A DNA stretch of 64,000 nt, taken from positions 62,001 through 126,000 of the forward strand of contig CANMQI010000010.1 of assembly GCA_947499955.1 (NCBI GenBank), written 5' to 3'. This DNA is from an uncultured Granulosicoccus sp. GTDB taxonomy: Bacteria; Pseudomonadota; Gammaproteobacteria; Granulosicoccales; Granulosicoccaceae. The position numbers and the translations under genes were made by a program. Positions 27,687 to 35,909 of this stretch are shown piece by piece. Each line of letters opens with the position of its first letter. Within the stretch, counting starts at the first letter, position 1. The notes beneath the pieces are model-generated. The model did not search any database and had not been told where the DNA came from. It saw nothing but the letters and a program-made list of their open reading frames with translations.

Positions 27687-28922
27687 TCAGGTGAATGCCT
27701 GCAATCCGGTCTGGCAACGGCCCAGAATCAGCGCGTGGATATCATGCGTGCCTTCGTAGGTATTGACGGCTTCGAGGTTCATGACGTGACGGATGATGTG
27801 GTACTCGTCCGAGATGCCGTTGCCGCCGAGCATGTCTCTGGCAACGCGTGATATGTCGAGCGCCTTGCCTGCATTGTTCCGCTTCATCAGGGAAATCAGT
27901 TCTGCTGACGCCTGGCCTTCATCGAGCAGTCGGCCAAGGCGCAAGGAGCCTTGCAGGCCAAGCGTGATCTCCGTTTGCATGTCTGCCAGTTTCTTCTGCA
28001 TCAACTGGTTGGCGGCTAGGGGTTTGCCGAATTGCTTGCGATCCATGGTGTATTCGCGTGCCTGGTGCCAGCAGGCTTCGGCGGCACCCAGTGCACCCCA
28101 GCTGATGCCGTAGCGAGCGCGGTTCAGGCAGCCGAAGGGGCCGGCGAGGCCTTGCGCATCCGGCAGCAGCTTGTCTTCGCCGATTTCGGCGTCCTGCAGC
28201 TGGATCATGCCCGTGATCGAGGCGCGTAACGAGAACTTGCCTTCAATCTTGGGCGTCGACAGGCCGGGATTGTCCCGGTCGATCAGAAAACCCTTGATCT
28301 TGCCGTCATGGGCATCCGACTTGGCCCAGACAACGCAGACATCGGCGATGGGTGAGTTGGTGATCCAGTTCTTGGCACCGTTGAGTACGTAGCCGCCATC
28401 GATTTTCCTGGCGCGCGTGACCATGCTGGAGGGGTCCGAGCCATGATCCGGTTCTGTCAGACCGAAGCAACCGATCATCTCGCCACTGGCAAGCTTCGGC
28501 AGGTAATGCTGGCGCTGAGCTTCGGTACCGTAGGCAAAGATGGGGTGCATGACCAGGGACGATTGCACCGACATGGCCGAGCGATAGCCGGAGTCGACAC
28601 GCTCCACTTCGCGAGCCACCAGGCCGTAACTGACATAACTGGCAGCGGCGCAGCCGTATTGCTCGGGCAGCGTCATGCCCAGCAGGCCCAGTTCGCCGAA
28701 TTCGGACATGATGTCGCGGTCAAAGCGTTCATGGCGATTGGCCTCGATCACTCGGCTCAGCAGGCTGCTTTGACAGTAGTCTCTGGCCGTGTCGCGAATC
28801 AGACGCTCTTCGCTGCTCAGTTGCTGGTCCAGCAGGGCAATGTCGTCCCAGATGGCTGCGGCCGGTTTGGCTCGCGCAACTTCCGGTGTCATATGCTCGT
28901 GTGACTCGTCAGCTGGTGTCAT
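27687..28922 (-). CDS. gcdH: Glutaryl-CoA dehydrogenase
   Basis: A 411-residue acyl-CoA dehydrogenase that oxidises and decarboxylates glutaryl-CoA to crotonyl-CoA in lysine and aromatic catabolism. GCDH-specific sequence is strong: '[17 protein letters not shown]' with the substrate-binding Arg, '[17 protein letters not shown]', '[15 protein letters not shown]' and '[17 protein letters not shown]'. The catalytic base is Glu390 in '[16 protein letters not shown]'. A good Shine-Dalgarno (AGGAG) precedes the ATG. It is the first gene of a minus-strand set with the FAD oxidase and the AEC transporter. The usual LysR regulator of gcdH is not adjacent. Confidence 0.94.
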   Translation of the reverse strand: MTPADESHEHMTPEVARAKPAAAIWDDIALLDQQLSSEERLIRDTARDYCQSSLLSRVIEANRHERFDRDIMSEFGELGLLGMTLPEQYGCAAASYVSYGLVAREVERVDSGYRSAMSVQSSLVMHPIFAYGTEAQRQHYLPKLASGEMIGCFGLTEPDHGSDPSSMVTRARKIDGGYVLNGAKNWITNSPIADVCVVWAKSDAHDGKIKGFLIDRDNPGLSTPKIEGKFSLRASITGMIQLQDAEIGEDKLLPDAQGLAGPFGCLNRARYGISWGALGAAEACWHQAREYTMDRKQFGKPLAANQLMQKKLADMQTEITLGLQGSLRLGRLLDEGQASAELISLMKRNNAGKALDISRVARDMLGGNGISDEYHIIRHVMNLEAVNTYEGTHDIHALILGRCQTGLQAFT

Positions 28923-29291
28923 GAAATGTCTCCTGAGGTATAGCGCACCATTGTAGCGCTGCGGAGCCCATTTGGTTTCATGGAAAACGATGGCATGTGC
29001 ACAGCGTGCCAGTTGCGTTGGATTCGACGGCTAGCTTTTTTTGTAGATCGTGTCAAGTTATCAGACAATTCGTGCCCCCGAATTACGGTTTCCTGCCCAG
29101 TAGAACCGGGCCTGTGAGTATGTTACGCGGCATATCCGTTGCATCGGAACAGCTCGAAGAATTCACCAGCGCTGTCAGATGGCAAGTCGGGAAACCGGCC
29201 ATCACATGGGACCAATGGCGAGCCTGGATTCAATGAGAGAACGGTGTCGGTGAAGCTGGCGCCGTTTGCGGTATAGAGACGCGATGCTACG
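28923..29291. other. 369-base intergenic region without a convincing gene
   Basis: This gap separates divergent gcdH and the adaptor gene. Short open frames on both strands show no family resemblance. A run of seven or eight T (around 29034-29041) and the AT-richer stretch near 29040-29060 (TTATCAGACAATT) could hold promoter elements for the adaptor gene. Nothing else can be supported. Confidence 0.4.
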
Positions 29292-30209
29292 ATGAACAGA
29301 ACTGACGCAAGATCGTTTGAAGCCAATCGAGGCCGTCAAGCCTCATGCCGGCGGGCCAACCCGGGTTGGCGCCAGAACATGCTGCTGGGGCTGGGGGCCG
29401 TCCTGAGTGTGGGGGCTCTGATGGCCGGGCTGGTGCCCAGCTCTCGCGCTTCGCTGGAAGTGCTCTCCGATATGGATTGCGTGATCGAACCCAGTGCCAC
29501 AGTCGATCTGGGGTCTGCCGTGCCGGGGTTGATTGCCCGGAGTTATTTCGATCGCAGTGACTACGTCAGCAAGGGCACTATCATGGCGCAGCTGGAAAGT
29601 GATGTGGAAAGGGTGGCACTGGCCATTGCCCGACAAGTGGCCAACAGTTCAACGGCGATGGACCTGCGCAAGGTGACGGCCGGGTTCGGGGAACGTACCC
29701 GTGCACGCAACGAGCAGTTGCTGAAGACCTCGGGGGTGTCCCGCCAGGTTGTCGATCAGGTCAGCACTGAAGCTCGAATAGCCGGTCTGCAGGTGGTTCA
29801 GGAGAGGGAAAGTCAGCGTCTGGCTGAGCTGGATGTGCAGCGTGCCCAGGCAAACCTGGCACGGCGCATCATTCGCAGCCCGATCGATGGCAGTGTGGTG
29901 CAGATGTACAAGCGGGCCGGTGAATACGTTGACAGCGACCCTGTCTACCAGATTGCTCAGCTGGATCCCTTGAATGTCGAGGTGATCGTGCCGGTCGAGT
30001 ATCTGGGTAATCTGTCAACGGGTATGGTCGCCGCCATCACCATCGATGTTCCCGGTTTCGAGAATCAGGTGCTGTCGGCCGCTGTGCGGCGTATCGATGC
30101 CGTGGCCGATGCAGCCAGCGCCACCTACGGAGTACGTCTGGTTCTGGAGAATCCGGACATGAAGATCCCCAGTGGGGTCCGCTGTCAGATCGATTTCCTG
30201 GCGTCCTGA
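29292..30209 (+). CDS. HlyD/RND-type periplasmic adaptor (membrane fusion) protein
   Basis: A 305-residue adaptor with one N-terminal membrane helix (about residues 28-50). The mature part follows the barrel-sandwich, alpha-hairpin, beta-barrel order: 'DLGSAVPGLIARSYFDRSDYVSKGTIMAQL' as adjacent blocks, a coiled coil from about 115 to 190, then 'RSPIDGSVVQMYKRAGEYV' and 'LDPLNVEVIVPVEYLG'. Adaptors bridge an inner-membrane pump and an outer-membrane channel. Neither partner is adjacent, so it is an orphan here. Its last 25 bases overlap the 3' end of the convergent B12 ATPase gene. Confidence 0.87.
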   Translation: MNRTDARSFEANRGRQASCRRANPGWRQNMLLGLGAVLSVGALMAGLVPSSRASLEVLSDMDCVIEPSATVDLGSAVPGLIARSYFDRSDYVSKGTIMAQLESDVERVALAIARQVANSSTAMDLRKVTAGFGERTRARNEQLLKTSGVSRQVVDQVSTEARIAGLQVVQERESQRLAELDVQRAQANLARRIIRSPIDGSVVQMYKRAGEYVDSDPVYQIAQLDPLNVEVIVPVEYLGNLSTGMVAAITIDVPGFENQVLSAAVRRIDAVADAASATYGVRLVLENPDMKIPSGVRCQIDFLAS

Positions 30210-31003
30210 GCTGCGCTGATATTCTTTCGTAGCAACTGATCAGGGACGATCCAGGGCACCGATTCACAGCCGCTGATGACGCTGACGCCGTAGACATCAG
30301 CCAGATTCTGCGGACTGAGGACTTCGGCCACGCTGCCAGATGACACGATGCGCCCCTCATGCATCAGATACAGGCGATCGCAATAGCGGGCAGCCAGTGA
30401 CAGATCATGCATGACGACGATGGCGGCGCGCTTGTCCTGGGCGAACCCGCGCAGCAGTTGCATCGTCTGCAGCTGATGACCCAGATCCAGATTGGAAATG
30501 GGTTCATCGGCAAACAGCAGGGTTGGCTCTGCTGCCAGAGCGCGGGCCAACAGCACCCGCGCGCGCTCGCCACCAGAGAGTGTCGTTACCTGTTGCTTGC
30601 GCAAGGATTGACAGTCGCAGATGTCCAGGGCATTTTCCACGGCCTGCAGGTCAGCGGCACCGGCGCGACACCAGACCGGCAGATGCGGAATTCTGCCCAG
30701 CATGACCAGGCGTTCGACGGTGACCGGCCAATGAACGGTGCCGGATTGTTCGACCCAGCCCAGCTGCAGGGCCCGTTCAGTTGCGCTGATTCCCTGCAGG
30801 GGGTGGCCATCGATCGTGACGGTGCCGCTGGCCTTTCTGTCGATACCGGCAAGCGCTGACAACAAGGTGGATTTTCCCGCACCGTTCGGACCAATCAAGC
30901 CGACCAGTTCGCCGGCGGCGACCTGCAGGGTGACGTTGTCCACCAGTGCCCGATTCGCGCGATGAACGCTGATCGAGTCGGCTTCGAGACGCATTTGCAT
31001 CAT
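30185..31003 (-). CDS. btuD: ABC transporter ATPase, BtuD/FecE type (cobalamin uptake)
   Basis: A 272-residue FecE/BtuD-type ATPase. Walker A is 'GPNGAGKSTLLSALAG', the signature is 'TLSGGERARVLLARALA', Walker B is 'LLFADEPISNLDLGHQ' and the H-loop is 'VVMHDLSLAARYCDRLYLM'. Start codons at 31003, 31000 and 30994 (MMQM) are all possible. It follows the FecCD permease by 11 bases and is the last gene of the operon headed by a cobalamin riboswitch, so B12 is the likely substrate. By itself the sequence could equally serve heme or siderophore uptake (HmuV-like). Confidence 0.87.
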   Translation of the reverse strand: MMQMRLEADSISVHRANRALVDNVTLQVAAGELVGLIGPNGAGKSTLLSALAGIDRKASGTVTIDGHPLQGISATERALQLGWVEQSGTVHWPVTVERLVMLGRIPHLPVWCRAGAADLQAVENALDICDCQSLRKQQVTTLSGGERARVLLARALAAEPTLLFADEPISNLDLGHQLQTMQLLRGFAQDKRAAIVVMHDLSLAARYCDRLYLMHEGRIVSSGSVAEVLSPQNLADVYGVSVISGCESVPWIVPDQLLRKNISAAQDARKSI

Positions 31004-31014
31004 GCTGGATCGGC

Positions 31015-32031
31015 TCAGGACAGGTAGTTCCTGCGACTGCGCAGGATCAGGATCAGAAAGAAGGGCGCTCCTACCAGAGCGGTCAGTACGCCGACTTTCA
31101 GCGGGACGGGCAGAGCGCCGTGAAGGGCGATGAGCCTGACGCCGATATCGGCGGTGAGCAACATCAGTGCGCCGCCCAGAGCGGCCAGTGGCAACAGGCG
31201 ACCAGGCTGGTGGTTGGCCAGAGGCCGCAGCAGATGAGGTACCACGAGTCCGATGAAACCGATCATGCCGGTGGTGGCCACGGCAGCGCCGACGCATAGC
31301 GATACCGCGATGAATATGCGCCAGGAGGTCAGGTAGGTATTGATGCCCATGCTGCGGGCTGTACGTTCTCCGAGTGTCAGAGCGTCCAGGGAGCGACCGA
31401 CTCCTGCAAGCAGCAGCCAGCCCGCGAGCGTGCAGGGCAGCATGAGCCACAGATCATTCAGGCTGCGATCGGCCAGATCGCCCAGCGTCCAGAGCACCAG
31501 TTCGCGCACCGCAAACGGGCTGGGTGCCAGATTGAGCAGCAGCGACAACAGTGCAGCTGCCAGGGCATTGATGGCAACGCCTGCCAGAATGAGCGTGCTG
31601 ACCGAGGAGTCGCGGCCCGCCAGCAGATAGACCAGACCCGTGGCCGTCAACGCACCCAGCATGCCGGCCAGCGGTACGCTCTGTGGGTGCCAGACACCAC
31701 TGAAGAAATACAAGGCTGTTACCGCACCGAGCGCCGCGCCACTGGCACTGCCCACCAGACCGGGACTGGCCAAGGGGTTCTGCAGCAGCCCCTGCATGGC
31801 AGCGCCGGACAAGCCCAGTGAGGTGCCTGCAATGACAGCGATCAGGGTTCGCGGAAGACGGATTTCGCGAACGATGACGGCGGTGACGGAATCCGGGTCA
31901 GTGAAAGGCAGACTCAAGGCCTGCCAGGGACTGATCCATTGTTGCCCCAGACACAGACTCACCACAGCCAGCAGCAGTACTGCCAGTGCCAGCAGTGTGC
32001 AATACCAGCCGTGGTGTGAGCCTGTATTCAG
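31015..32031 (-). CDS. btuC: FecCD/BtuC-type ABC permease, probable CTG start
   Basis: Iron-siderophore/B12-type permease with about ten membrane helices. Visible are 'VREIRLPRTLIAVIAGTSLGLSGAAMQGLLQNPLA' as adjacent blocks near the N-terminus and 'MIGFIGLVVPHLLRPL' (the coupling-helix region). The first ATG/GTG/TTG codon is a GTG at 31965, but that would cut the first helix. The frame is open upstream to the in-frame stop of the previous gene at 32044-32046, and the intervening codons spell a standard TM1 (LLALAVLLLAVVSLCLG). A CTG at 32031-32029 with GGAG six bases upstream restores a normal 338-residue protein, so I place the start there. It lies 12 bases after the lipoprotein gene. Confidence 0.85.
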   Translation of the reverse strand: MNTGSHHGWYCTLLALAVLLLAVVSLCLGQQWISPWQALSLPFTDPDSVTAVIVREIRLPRTLIAVIAGTSLGLSGAAMQGLLQNPLASPGLVGSASGAALGAVTALYFFSGVWHPQSVPLAGMLGALTATGLVYLLAGRDSSVSTLILAGVAINALAAALLSLLLNLAPSPFAVRELVLWTLGDLADRSLNDLWLMLPCTLAGWLLLAGVGRSLDALTLGERTARSMGINTYLTSWRIFIAVSLCVGAAVATTGMIGFIGLVVPHLLRPLANHQPGRLLPLAALGGALMLLTADIGVRLIALHGALPVPLKVGVLTALVGAPFFLILILRSRRNYLS

Positions 32032-32043
32032 GGCAGACTCCGC

Positions 32044-33330
32044 TTACTCTTCGGATTGCGGTACGTCGATGAACACGATGTTCATCGGTACCAGATCGGT
32101 GGCGACTCGCTCGGCAGCCAGTTCACCGGTAGCCAGATCGATTCGGTAGAAACCGGGAGTATCGTCATTGATGCCAACCCACAGGTGATTGTCAGGGCCC
32201 TGTGCCAATGTGGTGATATCCACACCGTCGAGTCCCGGCAGCAGATCAGCTGACAGTTCACCGGTAGTCGGGTTGAATGTACGCAGTGTCGTCACCGGGA
32301 ATTCCGCATAGGTCAGCAGGTAGCCCAGATCGGCATTGATGATTTCCAGATCGACGAAGTAGTCTTCATTCTGTTCATCGCTACCGTCGTCGAGTATCAG
32401 CGTTGTCTCGTAGCTGGTGGGGTCGATGGATTGAACACCACCGCTGTGGTAGTCGTCGGTGATGGCTTCGTTTTCATAGTAGTTGCCACGCCCCACGACA
32501 AAGATCTTGCCGGTTTCCTCATTGTACTGCAGTGCTGCAGGATTGGTGACATCCAGTTCAACGCCCAGCAGGCCATCGCTTCCCATTGCCGTATCGATTT
32601 CGGTGTTGGTGTTGGTATTGAATACGGCAACATAGCCTTTCTTGTCGGGGATCTGTGAACCTGATTCCAGCCGCTGCAGGCGCTCGAGCAGGACGAACAA
32701 CTTGTCATCGACGATGATTGCGTCGGTCATGTCGGGCATGTCGGTATCGTAGGCGCTCAGGTCGATCTCTTCGAGTTTGAAGTCTTCCTCGGTTTCGGCC
32801 GCCGGATCGATGATCCACAGCGAGTTGCTGCTGCGACGCGTCAGATAGGCTCGGTTGGGACCACTGAAGGCCAGGTCGGTGGGGTTGGCCGTGGTGGGCT
32901 CATCACCCTTGACAGAATACTGATAATCCACAACCGATGTGTTTTCGGCATCGTAGCGGGTGATGGAATCGACCAGAAACTTGCCGATCTGGTAGGGACG
33001 CACACCATCGGTATCAACATCGATGTTGGATCCGGCAGCGGGGTAGCTGCCCACGACGATATTGCCTTCATCCAGTGACAGACGGTCGATCCGACCACTG
33101 CTGTAATCCGCTGCACGGGTGGCCACGAAGGCGAATTGTCCGCTCAGGTCCGTATTGTCTCCGGTTTCCTCGCCGACAGTCGGCTCGCCTTCAACGCTCG
33201 TATCGTCATCGCTGTCGGAGCTGCAGGCACTGAGGCCGATCATGGCGCTCGCCAGGACGGACACGCGTACGACCTGTTTGAAATGCAAGGGCGCCTTGCC
33301 GAATGCGAACTGCGGGGTTCTGAGTGTCAT
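32044..33330 (-). CDS. Putative surface/periplasmic lipoprotein, beta-propeller-like, in B12 operon (BtuG-like candidate)
   Basis: A 428-residue lipoprotein: signal peptide, then lipobox 'IGLSAC' with C36, followed by a Ser/Asp/Glu-rich tether (residues 37-62). The rest repeats a beta-strand pattern suggestive of a propeller: 'AFVATRAADYSSGRIDRL', 'PTDLAFSGPNRAYLTRR', 'SLWIIDPAAE', 'NPAALQYNEETGKIFVVGRG' and 'TLAQGPDNHLWVGIND'. Such 'position-value-binding' strands are typical of YncE/SMP-30-like propellers. It sits between btuB and btuC under a cobalamin riboswitch, while no BtuF is present. I infer a B12-binding role, like the Bacteroides surface propeller BtuG; it could instead be an unrelated receptor-associated protein. 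Residues that bind B12 cannot be named. Confidence 0.7.
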   Translation of the reverse strand: MTLRTPQFAFGKAPLHFKQVVRVSVLASAMIGLSACSSDSDDDTSVEGEPTVGEETGDNTDLSGQFAFVATRAADYSSGRIDRLSLDEGNIVVGSYPAAGSNIDVDTDGVRPYQIGKFLVDSITRYDAENTSVVDYQYSVKGDEPTTANPTDLAFSGPNRAYLTRRSSNSLWIIDPAAETEEDFKLEEIDLSAYDTDMPDMTDAIIVDDKLFVLLERLQRLESGSQIPDKKGYVAVFNTNTNTEIDTAMGSDGLLGVELDVTNPAALQYNEETGKIFVVGRGNYYENEAITDDYHSGGVQSIDPTSYETTLILDDGSDEQNEDYFVDLEIINADLGYLLTYAEFPVTTLRTFNPTTGELSADLLPGLDGVDITTLAQGPDNHLWVGINDDTPGFYRIDLATGELAAERVATDLVPMNIVFIDVPQSEE

Positions 33331-33345
33331 GCTGTTATTGTCCTG

Positions 33346-35469
33346 TTAGTGAGTGGGTGATGTCAGCGTGCGCGTCACGGTCAGCGACCAGGTACGCCCG
33401 GGTTTGGGAAATCCATTGAAATCCTCGATGTTGTCATTACCGAGGTTGTTCACGCCCAGCGTGGCTTGCCAGTGAGACGTTTTCCAGTCGATACCGACTG
33501 CATGCAGTTCGCTGTCTGCAGCAGGAAGAATATTCGTGGTGTCGTAGAAGCGTTTTCGCAGCACGTCCAGTTCATACCAGAAGGTGGCGCGCGAACGCTG
33601 GTACTGCAATTTGCCGGACCAGGCGATCTGTGCCTCGCCCGGTAGCAGGCGATCATTCACCCCGACTGCAGGGCTCAGGTTGCGCGGTGACTGCCAGGTC
33701 AGATTGCTGCTCAGCTTCAGTTGCGGTGTCAGGCTCAGATCAGCCGCCAACTCGAGTCCGATGACACGGGCCGCACCGGTATTGAGCGGTCCTCCTATGC
33801 CGCGCGAATTGTAGGCGGTGGCAATCAGTTCGTCGCGTTCGCTGCCGAACAGGGTGGCACTGAGCGTTGCAAGGCTGTTCTGGTAGTGCAGGCCGATATC
33901 GACATTGATTCCCTTTTCAGGCAGCAGGTCGGGGTTGCCGTTTACCAGACCACTGGAACCGTACAGTTCCCCGAAGGAAGGTTCCCGATAGTAGCTTCCC
34001 GCATTGGCGGTGAAGGAGAGCTTGCCGCGAGGCCGGTAGGCCAGTCCTATCTGCAGGCCGGTATTCGTTGAGCTGCGTACGGGTGGTACGTCCCCGGATG
34101 ACTCCGGGTGGTCGCCGTCCAATCGGGAATGCTGCCAGCGAATGGCCGGGGTGAGCGACCAGGCTTCGCTGCTGTCGAACCAGACATAATGAACCGAGGC
34201 CTGTACACGTTCACGGTCGGCGTCGAATGCGGCTGTCTCATCCTTGTCGTCGGTCGATTCGTGATCTTCGCGTCGTACATCCAGTGACAGGCCCAGCGTG
34301 CCGCTGTCAGCCAGATATTCCCAGTAGGTCTTGGCGCCCAGAGTTCGGGTATCGCTGTCCGTGTCCTGTGATCCCAGGCCAACCTGACCCAGCGTGTCGC
34401 GGTACTGGGCAGAATCACCATTCCAGTACAGGCGGTGACGACTGTTCCAGTTGCCCAGACCGTCCAGAATCTGTGACAATTGCACCTGCGTGGCGCTGGT
34501 GTCATAGCTGGCGATGTTGTCGGGGTTGTTGCTGAACTCGGGTACGCCCAGGTCGCGTGCCGAGAGCTGTATGGTCAGATCGGTGCGTGTGTCCCGATCA
34601 TGCTGGTAGCCGGTTCGAAACAGGGCTGCCGTGCGGCTGGCATCGGCATTGTTGCGCTTTGCGCGAACCACATCATTCGGGTTCAACGGTGTGATGTAGT
34701 CGTTGTAGAACAGGAAATCGTTGTTACTCTGCCGATGGCTCAGTGCGGCCACCATATCCCAGGCGCCATAGGTGGTCTGATGAGACAGTTGCAGCTCACG
34801 ACGCCCCAGACTGCCGGTACCCAGCCGTACCCGGGTCGTGGGTTCTGCAACGCCTTGCAGGCTGTTGAGATTGACTGCCCCACCGATGGACCCGTGGCCC
34901 AGTTGCAAGGGCGTGCTGCCCCGGTAGATGTCGATCGACTCGAGATTGAGCACTTCCAGCGTGGACAGATCAACCACCGGAGATCCACCGTTGTTGAGCA
35001 GAACCCCATCGAGATAGACATCGGTCTGTGCACCGGTGGCGGCACGGATGCTGATGCTGGAATAGCTGCCGAAGCCGCCCGACTGGCGGTGCTGCACGCC
35101 GTTTTCACGCGCCAGCACGCCAGCCAGTGAATGGGTCGAGCGTTCCAGCTCACGGCGTTCGATACGACTGTGGGTGGCGGTACTTTCCTCGCCGATGACA
35201 TCGCCCGTTCGGTAGGGGACCTCAGCGATGGCCTTGATGGTATCGAGAATGGCATCGGGGGCTGACGTGGGGGCCAACGGCGTTGCCGCGGGCGGGTCCA
35301 TCGACTGGGCCTGGACTGTCAGACTGCCGAACAACAGTACGCAGGGCAGCCAGCGACGCGCGCGAGTGTGCTCCGGAGCGCCCGAGTGTTCGTGGCCGGG
35401 CCCCGGAGATTGGCCAGCGCAGACAGTGCGCGTCCGGATTCGGCTATCGATTGATGGACAGGAACGCAA
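33346..35469 (-). CDS. btuB: TonB-dependent receptor, BtuB type
   Basis: A 707-residue outer-membrane receptor. A plug domain occupies about residues 80-210: 'LAGVLARENGVQHRQSGGFG', 'ISIRAATGAQTDVYLDGVLLN' in adjacent blocks, 'LESIDIYRGSTPLQLGHGSIGGAVNL' likewise. The remainder is a barrel of alternating strands ending '...SLTVTRTLTSPTH'; the usual terminal Phe is not the last residue. The start is a TTG at 35469 with GAGG about 10 bases upstream; no ATG lies between it and the signal peptide (WLPCVLLFGSLTVQAQS), leaving an unusually long n-region. The cobalamin riboswitch upstream identifies vitamin B12 as the probable ligand. The lipoprotein gene follows 15 bases later. Confidence 0.88.
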   Translation of the reverse strand: MRSCPSIDSRIRTRTVCAGQSPGPGHEHSGAPEHTRARRWLPCVLLFGSLTVQAQSMDPPAATPLAPTSAPDAILDTIKAIAEVPYRTGDVIGEESTATHSRIERRELERSTHSLAGVLARENGVQHRQSGGFGSYSSISIRAATGAQTDVYLDGVLLNNGGSPVVDLSTLEVLNLESIDIYRGSTPLQLGHGSIGGAVNLNSLQGVAEPTTRVRLGTGSLGRRELQLSHQTTYGAWDMVAALSHRQSNNDFLFYNDYITPLNPNDVVRAKRNNADASRTAALFRTGYQHDRDTRTDLTIQLSARDLGVPEFSNNPDNIASYDTSATQVQLSQILDGLGNWNSRHRLYWNGDSAQYRDTLGQVGLGSQDTDSDTRTLGAKTYWEYLADSGTLGLSLDVRREDHESTDDKDETAAFDADRERVQASVHYVWFDSSEAWSLTPAIRWQHSRLDGDHPESSGDVPPVRSSTNTGLQIGLAYRPRGKLSFTANAGSYYREPSFGELYGSSGLVNGNPDLLPEKGINVDIGLHYQNSLATLSATLFGSERDELIATAYNSRGIGGPLNTGAARVIGLELAADLSLTPQLKLSSNLTWQSPRNLSPAVGVNDRLLPGEAQIAWSGKLQYQRSRATFWYELDVLRKRFYDTTNILPAADSELHAVGIDWKTSHWQATLGVNNLGNDNIEDFNGFPKPGRTWSLTVTRTLTSPTH

Positions 35470-35594
35470 CCCCGCGCTACCTCGAGTTATGACTGATGAG
35501 GCAGTGATGGTGGGAAGAGAGGAGTTGACTGACTCCGCTGGCTTGCGCCTTGCAGATGTCGCTTCTCACATTCCACCAGGCACCCCGCCAGGCT

Positions 35595-35790
35595 GGTTGA
35601 TGACGTATCGCCGGGCAGGTCTCCTGGCTGACAACGGCCTGATTCTGGCCAGGCCAGAGGGCAGGGGATTCACTCCCTTCCCGGATGCTGAAGACCATCC
35701 AGTGGGCACACAGTGAATTACGTTGCTTACAGTTGCGGGGGCAGCCGAGGTCTTGCACCTCGTTCCCTTTTCATCTTTGTCAGAACCTTG
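35595..35790 (-). promoter_or_regulatory. Cobalamin (AdoCbl) riboswitch
   Basis: Read on the minus strand, the leader of the btuB operon has the class-defining segments in order: 'GGGAACGAGGTG', then 'GCTGCCCCCGCAACTGTAAG' (the GCAACTGTAAGC part is 35725-35736), 'CCCACTGG', 'CGGGAAGG', and the B12 box AGCCAGGAGACCTGCC (35614-35629). Closing arms GGTT/AACC near 35787 and 35595 could form P1. In known cases B12 binding to this leader shuts off expression of transport genes. The 125 bases between it and btuB contain GGAGT-cagtca-ACTCC, a possible expression-platform hairpin near the ribosome site. Confidence 0.95.
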
Positions 35791-35909
35791 CGATCCGCAA
35801 AGCATACACCACTTGGGGGTTACGCAGAGCGTTACTGCCGAGCGCGAAGGCATGTTTCGTGATTGGAACAGGCGTGGCGACCGACGCCTGTTGAAACCTC
35901 TTATTGTTG

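Noticed and set aside
28997..29326. Short open frames on both strands upstream of the adaptor gene
   Set aside because: No recognisable motif, poor start contexts and overlap with the probable promoter region.
31003..31450. N-terminal extension of the BtuD-type ATPase to 31450
   Set aside because: The extra 149 residues are Arg/Pro/Ser-rich, lie antisense-phase inside the permease gene and do not belong to any ATPase; starts at 31003-30994 give a normal length.
30185..35469. Annotation of the TonB receptor, FecCD permease and ATPase as heme or siderophore uptake
   Set aside because: The cobalamin riboswitch directly upstream makes vitamin B12 the better-supported substrate, although the ATPase alone is also HmuV-like.
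35228..35716. A 162-codon plus-strand frame opposite the btuB start and leader
   Set aside because: It runs antisense through the cobalamin riboswitch and the btuB 5' end, and has no protein-like features.
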